DNA of 28,055 bases. It comes from CAYHVH01 sp964360335 (GTDB taxonomy: Bacteria > Patescibacteriota > Doudnabacteria > UBA920 > 2-01-FULL-46-14). Positions within the stretch are counted from its first letter, which is position 1, and the number at the start of each line of letters is the position of its first letter. Where the stretch lies: contig CAYHVH010000010.1 of NCBI GenBank assembly GCA_964360335.1, positions 1 through 28,055 of the forward strand, read 5' to 3'. The translations under genes and the position numbers were made by a program. Below, in pieces: positions 22,058-27,991 of this stretch. The notes under the pieces were generated by a model that was not told the origin of the DNA, did no database searches, and saw only the letters and a program-made list of their open reading frames with translations.

Positions 22058-22363
22058 ATGCGAAACCTGTTTGCGTTCGTGGTTCTGATTGCCTTTTCCG
22101 GCCCATTGCTTGCAATGTCCTTTCGGGACAGGTGGCTTGACCCTGTGCTAGTGGGATTGAGTCACGGCGCTCAGCACAGAGTATTGTTTTTGGTGGCGCT
22201 GTTGATCGTCCTGTATGGGGCTTTGTGTGGCTGGGTCTATACCATCGTCCCCGAAACTCTTTTTTACGAGGCTTGCCAGCGGCAGCCGATCATAAGAATG
22301 GTGGTGGCAGGGCTAGGTGGGATCGTCGCCTTAGCCGCCACTGTCGTTGGTTCATTGTTCTGA
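22058..22363 (+). CDS. Hypothetical membrane protein, 101 aa
   Basis: Not recognised. AAGGAGG lies eight bases before the ATG. Three hydrophobic segments (about 4-20, 41-65 and 80-100) suggest a small integral membrane protein with a short loop between each. The middle contains HGAQHRVLFLVALLIVLYGA. A G/C-rich hairpin follows the stop. It belongs to a run of small SD-led genes of which four of five encode membrane or strongly basic products. Confidence 0.65.
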   Translation: MRNLFAFVVLIAFSGPLLAMSFRDRWLDPVLVGLSHGAQHRVLFLVALLIVLYGALCGWVYTIVPETLFYEACQRQPIIRMVVAGLGGIVALAATVVGSLF

Positions 22364-22376
22364 ACAGCAGGAGGCT

Positions 22377-22419
22377 GGGGAGCGCGAGGTTGCAGCAAAA
22401 CCGCGACCTCGCTCTCCCA
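22377..22419 (+). terminator. Hairpin after the 101-aa membrane gene
   Basis: GCGAGGT (22384-22390) pairs with ACCTCGC (22406-22412), extended by GGGGAG with CTCTCCC. The T-run is weak (CTTTC), so efficiency is uncertain. Confidence 0.5.
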
Positions 22420-22431
22420 AACTTTCAAGAC

Positions 22432-22437
22432 TATAAT
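22432..22437 (+). promoter_or_regulatory. -10 element TATAAT ahead of the 71-aa gene
   Basis: A perfect TATAAT 61 bases upstream of the next ATG. No convincing -35 lies at the right distance, so the promoter call is tentative. Confidence 0.35.
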
Positions 22438-22497
22438 ATAATACGATTGTAGATTTGAGAGTTGGGGGAAGAATGCAAGAACAAGGAGGAAACGCCA

Positions 22498-22713
22498 ATG
22501 AGGCGAAAAGAATGCCCAGTGCTTACGCAAGAGGAAGCTTTCGCCCGGCTATTTCTCGAGGCTTTTCTTTCCAAGGAAGAGGTCGAGCAATTCCGGCGAG
22601 AATTGAGGCAGTTACCGCTAAAGAAGCGGGCAGCTTATATTCGCCAGCGCTTCCTGCGCAGAGGGCCCGCGCAACGTTTGCTATTCGACGGAAAGGATGC
22701 CTCTCGTACTTAG
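22498..22713 (+). CDS. Hypothetical basic helical protein, 71 aa
   Basis: ATG 22498 follows AAGGAGG at eight bases, which fixes the start; an upstream in-frame extension has no SD. The product is short, helical and basic (EEVEQFRRELRQLPLKKRAA, then RQRFLRRG), as in small nucleic-acid-binding or adaptor proteins. Not recognised. It ends ten bases before a very long stem-loop. Confidence 0.55.
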   Translation: MRRKECPVLTQEEAFARLFLEAFLSKEEVEQFRRELRQLPLKKRAAYIRQRFLRRGPAQRLLFDGKDASRT

Positions 22714-22722
22714 AGAGTCGTC

Positions 22723-22842
22723 CTTTCCCCCACTTTTCTGGGTGCTAATCGAATCGATCCCCGATGGGAGAGGGTCAAATTCAATCAATTTAGCGCCCGT
22801 ATCTTCCGGAGGAGGAGATTGCACCCAGAAAAGTGGGAAAGT
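22723..22842. repeat. Long stem-loop with 17-bp perfect arms
   Basis: CCCACTTTTCTGGGTGC (22729-22745) and GCACCCAGAAAAGTGGG (22821-22837) are perfect inverse copies, extended by CTTTC/GAAAG past a two-base bulge. The 75-base centre shows no reading frame with an SD. It lies between two small genes, and the right arm ends about 45 bases before the next start. Confidence 0.85.
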
Positions 22843-22887
22843 AAAATTAGAAAGACCCACAATTTCAAAATCAGGATCGGAGGGGGA

Positions 22888-23214
22888 ATGCACGCTAGAG
22901 TCGTAAGGTTTTTTGATCGATACGTTGGGACAACCGGCACGTTGCTTGGGCTTCTTATCGGGGCGTTGGTTCTCTATTCACAGCGGTTTTCCGAATGGGA
23001 CGAACTGGTACTGCCAGTCACCGGAAGCATGCTGAGCAGTTTCGTCTTCGATGTACTGCTGCAGCCCTACCTTAAAGCAATTATGGATGTTCTCGACGAC
23101 TGTCTAAACCTCAACTTCTGGGAGATTCTGTTCTTGGATCGCCCAGGCTACTTTCGGCGCCGGAGGATCGAGCGCCGGAACGCCAGAGAGCTTCTGGCAT
23201 GGGAGGGGAGATGA
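22888..23214 (+). CDS. Hypothetical membrane-associated protein, 108 aa
   Basis: Start chosen at ATG 22888, with GGAGGGGG just before it; an upstream in-frame start at 22819 lies in the arm of a stem-loop. One clear membrane helix (about 15-31, TGTLLGLLIGALVLYS), a second moderately hydrophobic stretch (about 38-60), and a very basic tail (FRRRRIERRNARELL). Its stop overlaps the next start (ATGA at 23211-23214), so the two are translated together. Not recognised. Confidence 0.6.
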   Translation: MHARVVRFFDRYVGTTGTLLGLLIGALVLYSQRFSEWDELVLPVTGSMLSSFVFDVLLQPYLKAIMDVLDDCLNLNFWEILFLDRPGYFRRRRIERRNARELLAWEGR

Positions 23215-23453
23215 AACTGCGAGCAGCGCTTTGGATACTAGTTTGTACAGCCGCGGCCTGTTCTCTCGAATATGCGGCTAGGGTGACATGGCCTGCAGGG
23301 CCTAAAGTTTCAATGTTGGAGGTCTCATTTGTCGGTGTCGCGCTTGGTTTATTTCTCTTTTTCTTGGCTTACTTAGTAGGCCAAGCCAGGCCACCGGCCG
23401 TGAGGCTTCCCCAGGCGCCTCCGCCTTCGCAAAGGCAGAATCGTTTCCGCTGA
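23211..23453 (+). CDS. Hypothetical membrane protein, 80 aa
   Basis: ATG 23211 overlaps the previous stop and has GGAGGGGAG directly upstream, which fixes the start. The first hydrophobic segment (about 4-20) could be a signal peptide with a lipobox-like cysteine (TAAACSLE) or a membrane helix. The second (about 41-61) is a clear membrane helix. The tail is Pro/Gln/Arg-rich. The stop codon lies in the arm of a terminator-like hairpin. Probably a partner of the 108-aa protein. Confidence 0.6.
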   Translation: MKLRAALWILVCTAAACSLEYAARVTWPAGPKVSMLEVSFVGVALGLFLFFLAYLVGQARPPAVRLPQAPPPSQRQNRFR

Positions 23454-23467
23454 ATTGATTTCAGCGG
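23447..23467 (+). terminator. Hairpin overlapping the stop of the 80-aa gene
   Basis: CCGCTGAA (23447-23454) pairs with TTCAGCGG (23460-23467). The stop codon TGA is inside the left arm. Only a short T stretch follows. Confidence 0.55.
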
Positions 23468-23480
23468 CCTTTAGTTCTTC

Positions 23481-23656
23481 GAGGAGCGCGACAGGCCTTA
23501 CGCTGTCCCGCTCCTCCCACTTTAGCTGCCAAGGATAGGATTATCTGAACGTAAGGCCGGTTTTCTGGCTAGCCGTTTAGACCATCTCATCTCGTTTTCT
23601 CCGACTCATGTCGGAGAATTCTCCTGTACGAGTTTCCTTGGCAGCTAAAGTGGGAG
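23481..23656. ncRNA. Candidate complex structured RNA with loop pairing
   Basis: A first hairpin has GAGGAGCG (23481-23488) with CGCTCCTC (23509-23516) and GACAG with CTGTC. Its entire eight-base loop GCCTTACG (23495-23502) is complementary to CGTAAGGC (23550-23557), allowing a pseudoknot. A 22-base perfect inverted repeat (23514-23535 with 23635-23656) encloses this second site. It also encloses an inner double hairpin: CTCGT with ACGAG, and inside it CTCCGAC with GTCGGAG. No reading frame is present. The strand cannot be decided. No known RNA family recognised. Confidence 0.5.
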
Positions 23657-23686
23657 ATTAAATTGACAGAAGTGTTGAAGTATTTT

Positions 23687-23734
23687 AACATTTAGTCAAC
23701 ATCTCCTCTTGCGACCGCAAGCCAAATGTTGACT
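23687..23734. repeat. Hairpin element A upstream of the Cas2-like gene
   Basis: AGTCAACAT (23694-23702) pairs with ATGTTGACT (23726-23734). Inside is a perfect CTTGC-GACC-GCAAG hairpin (23708-23721). AACATTT (23687-23693) offers an alternative partner for AAATGTT (23724-23730). Element B shares AGTCAACA, GCGACCGCAA and TGTTGA in the same order and spacing. Confidence 0.8.
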
Positions 23735-23778
23735 GTGTGGCATAAATGACCAATAACTCGGTAGCATAGTAGTATAGT

Positions 23779-24297
23779 ATGAAGCACCGCGAAAACCTGA
23801 CAGGCAAACTGCTTGATTTCTTCCGACGCAAAGAAGGGGAGCCACTCAATGAATTTATAAAGACTTATCCGGAAAGGGCCCGTTCCATTTATACTATTGT
23901 TGATCGGTTAGAAAAAACGGGATTCTTGGCAAAATCCAGACTGTGGCATGGCCACCGGTTGCAGAATTTTTTTCGTTTGACAGAAAAGGGCAAAGAAAAA
24001 CTCAAGGCCGTTGCTGATAGGCCTCCGGCAACTACAAAAGAAGCCTGGGATGGACTGTGGCGGTTGCTGATTTTTGATATCCCAGAGGAACGGAAAGCGA
24101 TCCGGGAATTGCTGCGCCAGGAATTGAAAAGAAGAGGGTTTTATATGATGCAATTAAGTGTTTGGGTGACGCCCTTCGAAGTTGACCGGGATTTGTTAGA
24201 TTTAATCGAGGAGATCGCAGCTCGGCCCTATGTCCGGCTGATGGTAGTGAAAGAAGTGGATGACGAGAAGGACATGCTGATTTTTTTCGGCTTGTAA
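23779..24297 (+). CDS. PaaX-like protein with winged helix and Cas2-like domain
   Basis: This 172-residue protein has an N-terminal winged-helix region (about 1-80, ending FFRLTEKGKEKL) and a C-terminal ferredoxin-like domain starting at WDGLWRLLIFDIPEERKAIR (90-109), then GFYMMQLSVWVTPFE. This is the PaaX architecture, whose second half is related to Cas2. The Asp of FDIPE (D100) is at the place of the metal-binding Asp of Cas2. No cas1, effector or CRISPR array is in the window. The ATG has no SD and may be nearly leaderless, with TATAGT directly before it. Two copies of a hairpin element bracket the gene. Either a repressor of its own operators or a nucleic-acid enzyme linked to them is possible. 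Confidence 0.8.
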   Translation: MKHRENLTGKLLDFFRRKEGEPLNEFIKTYPERARSIYTIVDRLEKTGFLAKSRLWHGHRLQNFFRLTEKGKEKLKAVADRPPATTKEAWDGLWRLLIFDIPEERKAIRELLRQELKRRGFYMMQLSVWVTPFEVDRDLLDLIEEIAARPYVRLMVVKEVDDEKDMLIFFGL

Positions 24298-24313
24298 GTG
24301 ATCTATTAAGACT

Positions 24314-24353
24314 AGTCAACAAACTCTAAGCGACCGCAATAAGATTGTTGAGT
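24314..24353. repeat. Hairpin element B downstream of the Cas2-like gene
   Basis: AGTCAACAA (24314-24322) pairs with TTGTTGAGT (24345-24353) with one mismatch. GCGACCGCAA (24330-24339) occupies the centre as in element A, with weaker inner pairing. Same orientation as element A. Confidence 0.75.
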
Positions 24354-24388
24354 AAATGAGGAGGTCGAGGAAGCAGGTGAGCGATTTT

Positions 24389-24417
24389 TTGACAAGTTCG
24401 GTTATTTGTTATATTTT
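24389..24417 (+). promoter_or_regulatory. Promoter of rpmF
   Basis: TTGACA (24389-24394) and TATTTT (24412-24417) are 17 bases apart, 35 bases before the rpmF start. Confidence 0.65.
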
Positions 24418-24451
24418 AGATTAAGCATCATTAAACCTGAACTTTTATTTT

Positions 24452-24655
24452 ATGGGTGTTCCTAAGAAACGAAAGACCAAAAGCGCGACCCGCCAGAGAC
24501 GCTCGCATCATGCCCTTTCCAAAATTTCTCTTGCCAAGTGCAAAAACTGCGGACTAGCCGTCCTCCCGCATCAAGTCTGCCCCAATTGCGGCTTTTACCG
24601 GGGCCGGCAGGTTATGACAATATCGGCAACTGCGCCAAAGAAAGAGAACAAGTAA
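24452..24655 (+). CDS. rpmF: Ribosomal protein bL32
   Basis: Small zinc-binding protein of the large ribosomal subunit. The 67 residues start with the family signature GVPKKRKTKSATRQRRSHHAL and carry CKNCG and CPNCG zinc pairs. A short extra tail follows (MTISATAPKKENK). No SD. nusB is next on the same strand, a common order of core genes. Confidence 0.95.
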   Translation: MGVPKKRKTKSATRQRRSHHALSKISLAKCKNCGLAVLPHQVCPNCGFYRGRQVMTISATAPKKENK

Positions 24656-24742
24656 ATCAAAATTCAGGAGCGCGCTCCGCACGCGGATTATGAGATTGCA
24701 GCCACTTAATTTTACATTTTGATCTTTGATTTTTAATTTTTT
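24654..24742. repeat. Inverted repeat in the rpmF-nusB spacer
   Basis: AAATCAAAAT at the left faces ATTTTGATCTTTGATTT at the right, with a GAGCGCGCTC palindrome inside. Confidence 0.5.
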
Positions 24743-25219
24743 ATGGCCAACCGTCACCTTTGCAGAACCGTCGCCATGCAGTCCCTCTACGAGTGGGATT
24801 TCAATGGCGGGAAAGGAGACTTGCCGGCAATTACCAGGCGGAACATTGAAAATTTTGCGCCGGGCCTCGGCGACCCGAAATTTATTTACGACCTAATCAG
24901 GGGAGTGCGGGCGCACCAGGCCGAAATCGATTCCACCATTGAAAAAACCGCGCCGGAATGGCCGCTCGACCAGACGACCATTATTGACCGCAACATCCTG
25001 CGCCTGGGGATTTACGAACTGCAGTACGGCAAAGAGGTGCCGCCCAAGGTCGCCATCAACGAGGCGGTGGAACTGGGAAAAACCTTTGGCGGTGAATCTT
25101 CGGGAAAATTCGTGAATGGGGTCCTGGGGACGCTGTACCGCCAGATGGCAGAGGCGGGGAAAGTGCCGCAAGAAGGAGCGCCGTCAACCGAAACCAAAAG
25201 CATAGCCGAGCAGTCCTAA
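24743..25219 (+). CDS. nusB: Transcription antitermination factor NusB
   Basis: RNA-binding factor that acts with NusE in rRNA antitermination. The all-helical family pattern is clear: NRHLCRTVAMQSLYEWDFNG at the N-terminus, then LDQTTIIDRNILRLGIYEL and PPKVAINEAVELGKTFGGES with the closing KFVNGVLGTLYR. At 158 residues it is a normal length with a short disordered tail. The ATG directly follows a repeat and has no SD. The next gene starts 47 bases downstream. Confidence 0.95.
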   Translation: MANRHLCRTVAMQSLYEWDFNGGKGDLPAITRRNIENFAPGLGDPKFIYDLIRGVRAHQAEIDSTIEKTAPEWPLDQTTIIDRNILRLGIYELQYGKEVPPKVAINEAVELGKTFGGESSGKFVNGVLGTLYRQMAEAGKVPQEGAPSTETKSIAEQS

Positions 25220-25266
25220 ACGGACTGTTTTTGATTTGTAAAATTAAAATTCCGTTCACAAAAAAT

Positions 25267-27528
25267 ATGAGGGAAAAGTTTTTGGGTATGGCCCTGGTTA
25301 TCCTGGGTCTGTTTTTGGCCGGTACCGCCTCGGCCGCCGACCACTTGGTCATTTCGCAGGTGCAAATTACGGGTGGCCCCGGCAAAACCACGAATGATTT
25401 CGTGGAAATTTACAACCCCACCGCCCTAGATCTGGATCTGCAGGGACTGCGCCTGGTGAAGCGGACCAAAACGGGGACTACCGACACGCTTCTGAAATCC
25501 TGGACCGATTCGACCTTGATAAAAGCCCGCGGGTATTACTTGTGGGCCAACTCCGGCTTTGTCGAAATCAGCACCGTGCCGGACGCGACCACGACCGGCA
25601 GCCTGGCCGCTGACAACGGAGTGGCCATAAGGAGCGGGCCGAACGATACTGGAACCGTGATCGACAGCGTGGCGTGGGGCGAGGCGGCAAACGCTTTTGT
25701 GGAAGGTTTGGTCTTCGGAAGCAATCCCGAGGCCAACCAGAGTCTGGAGCGCAAGCCAGGCGGCGGGAGCGGCAATGACCAGGACAGCAATGATAATTCC
25801 CAAGATTTTTTCCTGCAATCTCTCGCTCACCCGCGCAATTCCCAAAGTCTTTTGGCCCAGCCGCCACCTGCGGAGGAAGAGGAAGGGGAGGAAGCTCAAC
25901 CGCCACCGGCCTCGGGCAGCGGTCTTGAGCGCTTCGAGGTAAGTTTTTCCGAGATTCTTCCTAATCCGGAGGGTAGAGATAGCGGCCAGGAATGGGTGGA
26001 ATTTTATAATGCCGGCAGTAATGATGTTAACCTGGCCGATTGGTATCTGGACGATGATACCATCGGCGAGGGCATAGGTAGCAATGCCTGGCGGCTCCCG
26101 CTGGGAACAGTCGTTAAAGCGCGGAGTTATCTGGTCCTCCAGATTCCTCGAGGCAAATTTGCCCTCAACAACACGGGCGGGGAGGCGGTGCGGCTGTTTG
26201 ACGAGCATAAGGTTTTGCGCCTGGAAGCAGCCTACCAGGAGCAGGCCAAGGAGGGATGGAGTTTCGCTCGCCAGGAGTCCTCCGGGCAGTGGCTGTGGTC
26301 CGAGTTGCTAACTCCGGGCGAGGCGAATGCTTTTGTGGCTCCGGCGGTTTATCCCGCGACTTTGCGGATTTCCGAAGTTTTACCCAATCCAGAGGGTGAT
26401 GACGGCGAAGGGGAGTTTGTGGAGATTTACAATTTTGGAACAGAAGATTTGGATTTGGCCGATTGGGTGGTAGCGGACAGCCGGAAGCGGTATGTGATTG
26501 CGGAAGATGATTTTTTTGACACCGTCATCCCGGCCGAAGGTTATTTTGTCCTGTATCGCGAAGTCACTGGGATTAGTCTCAACAACACGGGCGAGGAGGA
26601 GGTAAAGCTCTTTGATCCCTCGGGCGGTTTGGTCGATGAGGTTGGTTTTGACGCCCGGAGCCGCGAAGCCCAAAGTTATGCTTGGCAAAACGGCGAGGCC
26701 TATGACTGGACTTTGTCCATAACCGCCGGAGAGGATAATGAATTTGTTTTGCCAGAAGAGGAAGCGGCGGGAGAGCGGACTCGAGCCCGAGCTCAAAAAG
26801 CGGCGGCCGAGGTCATGGATGCGACCCTCCACGACATTCGGGCTTTGGAGCTCGGGATTACCGTGCGGACTTCGGGGGTCGTGGTGGTCGAGCCGGGAAT
26901 CTTGGGAGCAGAAGTCGTATATTTGGGCGGCAGCGGCCTGCGAATCCTTTTTGACGAGGCCAGCGGCCTCAAACTTCAGCCGGGAGACGAAATTGAGCTC
27001 TTGGGGAAGCTTTCTATGTACCACGGGGAGTTGCAACTCCGGGTGGTTGGAGCCCAAAACGTCAAGCTCATCGGGCCGGGGCGACAGATAGCACCGCAGG
27101 ACATCTCGACCGGCGAAGTCGGCGAAAGCCGCGAAGGTTTTTTGGTCAAAGTCCAAGGCTTGATAACCAGAAGCGCTGGGGACACTTTCTTTCTTGATGA
27201 CGGCAGCGGCGAGGCCCGGATCTATATTCGAGGTTCAACCGGCATCGAAAAACCCCCGACCAAAAAAGGCCAGGAGGCCGAGATCGTCGGGATTGTTTCC
27301 CAATTTGATGAGCATTACCGGATTATGCCCAGATACCAGACTGACCTTTTGGTCGGCTCGGCCCTGCCCCCGGATGCGCCCGAGGCAGGGCAAGTGGCGG
27401 GGATATCTGCACCAGGGGCTCTTCCCCGGACCGGTAGTAATATTTGGCTTGTCTTTGCGTCTTTGCTTCTTACCTGCTATATTACCTTTGCGATTTTTGC
27501 CTATGATAAGCCAAAGGGTTTGCCTTAA
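25267..27528 (+). CDS. Secreted multi-domain lamin-tail protein with C-terminal LPRTG signal
   Basis: The ATG at 25267 is preferred because it opens a clean signal peptide (MREKFLGMALVILGLFLAGTASA); upstream in-frame codons would bury it. The 753-residue product has three lamin-tail domains, each starting like SEILPNPEG..WVEFYN and containing D(L/V)(D/N)L(A/Q) (about 25-150, 225-350 and 360-480). A Pro/Glu-rich linker follows the first. Two OB-like beta domains follow (about 540-620 and 625-700; for example VKVQGLITRSAGDTFFLDDG). The end has LPRTG, a hydrophobic helix and a short Lys-containing tail, as in sortase substrates. Likely attached to the cell surface. No sortase gene is in the window. 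Confidence 0.85.
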   Translation: MREKFLGMALVILGLFLAGTASAADHLVISQVQITGGPGKTTNDFVEIYNPTALDLDLQGLRLVKRTKTGTTDTLLKSWTDSTLIKARGYYLWANSGFVEISTVPDATTTGSLAADNGVAIRSGPNDTGTVIDSVAWGEAANAFVEGLVFGSNPEANQSLERKPGGGSGNDQDSNDNSQDFFLQSLAHPRNSQSLLAQPPPAEEEEGEEAQPPPASGSGLERFEVSFSEILPNPEGRDSGQEWVEFYNAGSNDVNLADWYLDDDTIGEGIGSNAWRLPLGTVVKARSYLVLQIPRGKFALNNTGGEAVRLFDEHKVLRLEAAYQEQAKEGWSFARQESSGQWLWSELLTPGEANAFVAPAVYPATLRISEVLPNPEGDDGEGEFVEIYNFGTEDLDLADWVVADSRKRYVIAEDDFFDTVIPAEGYFVLYREVTGISLNNTGEEEVKLFDPSGGLVDEVGFDARSREAQSYAWQNGEAYDWTLSITAGEDNEFVLPEEEAAGERTRARAQKAAAEVMDATLHDIRALELGITVRTSGVVVVEPGILGAEVVYLGGSGLRILFDEASGLKLQPGDEIELLGKLSMYHGELQLRVVGAQNVKLIGPGRQIAPQDISTGEVGESREGFLVKVQGLITRSAGDTFFLDDGSGEARIYIRGSTGIEKPPTKKGQEAEIVGIVSQFDEHYRIMPRYQTDLLVGSALPPDAPEAGQVAGISAPGALPRTGSNIWLVFASLLLTCYITFAIFAYDKPKGLP

Positions 27529-27548
27529 TTTTGAGGAAACCCTATAAT
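27520..27548 (+). promoter_or_regulatory. Promoter of the HU gene
   Basis: TTGCCT (27520-27525) and TATAAT (27543-27548) are 17 bases apart. The -35 overlaps the stop of the upstream gene. Confidence 0.6.
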
Positions 27549-27598
27549 TAAGCCAAAATCATTCTTAAGCCAATAATTAAAGAAAGGACCCAAGCAAA

Positions 27599-27877
27599 AT
27601 GAACAAAATGGAATTGGCCGAAGCATTGGCCGAAAAGACGGGAATGGGCAAGGCAGACGCCGAAAAGGCGCTGAATGCCATGGTCGATGTTGTCACTGAC
27701 GAGCTCAGAAAGGGCGGCGAAGTGACCATCACCGGGTTTGGCAGTTTCTCGGTTTCCGCTCGGGCGGCCCGCACCGGGGTGAACCCGCAGAACCCATCCC
27801 AGAAAATCCAGATTGCGGCCACGAAGGTGCCGAAATTCAAGGCCGGCAAGGGGCTGAAGGAAGCAGTCCGCGGTTAA
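27599..27877 (+). CDS. hup: DNA-binding protein HU
   Basis: Small histone-like protein that bends and compacts DNA. The 92 residues cover the whole HU/IHF fold: helical N-terminus (NKMELAEALAEKTGMGKADA), the GEVTITGFGSFSVSARAARTG signature, a DNA-binding arm (GVNPQNPSQKIQIAATKVPKF) and the closing helix. The ATG at 27599 has AAAGGA about 12 bases upstream. An in-frame ATG three codons later is possible. It has its own promoter and a strong terminator, so it is a single-gene unit. Confidence 0.95.
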   Translation: MNKMELAEALAEKTGMGKADAEKALNAMVDVVTDELRKGGEVTITGFGSFSVSARAARTGVNPQNPSQKIQIAATKVPKFKAGKGLKEAVRG

Positions 27878-27901
27878 GCAGAAAAAGCATTTCTTACTTA
27901 T

Positions 27902-27932
27902 AAAACCCCCAAGGCCCTTGGGGGTTTTGTTT
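27902..27932 (+). terminator. Strong terminator after HU
   Basis: AAAACCCCCAAGG pairs with CCTTGGGGGTTTT, followed by GTTT. It works in both directions. Confidence 0.9.
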
Positions 27933-27937
27933 CTTCC

Positions 27938-27970
27938 GGGCCGTAGTGTAACGGTAGCACAAGTGCTTTG
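27938..27970 (+). pseudogene. 5' half of a tRNA gene, broken in the anticodon loop
   Basis: The acceptor strand CGGGCCG, TA, a D-arm with GTGT/GCAC around AACGGTA, and the anticodon-stem strand AGTGC then TTTG are all correct for a tRNA 5' half. The expected GCACT partner, T-arm and 3' acceptor are missing. The sequence changes at about 27971 to CCTGCCCGCCATAGCCTCCG, which looks like the short palindromic repeats of this genome. The TTTG could start a TTG (Gln) or TGG (Pro) anticodon. Confidence 0.7.
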
Positions 27971-27991
27971 CCTGCCCGCCATAGCCTCCGC

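Noticed and set aside
21438..23656. Integron cassette array
   Set aside because: The stem-loops do not end in the GTTRRRY/RYYYAAC core words of attC sites and no integrase gene is present.
23687..24353. A CRISPR array
   Set aside because: Only two repeat-like units exist, 620 bases apart with a gene between and no spacers. The similarity of form is reported as a finding, not as an array.
25426..26208. 260-codon minus-strand frame opposite the lamin-tail gene
   Set aside because: The plus-strand protein has a signal peptide, repeated domains and a sorting signal. The minus frame has none of these.
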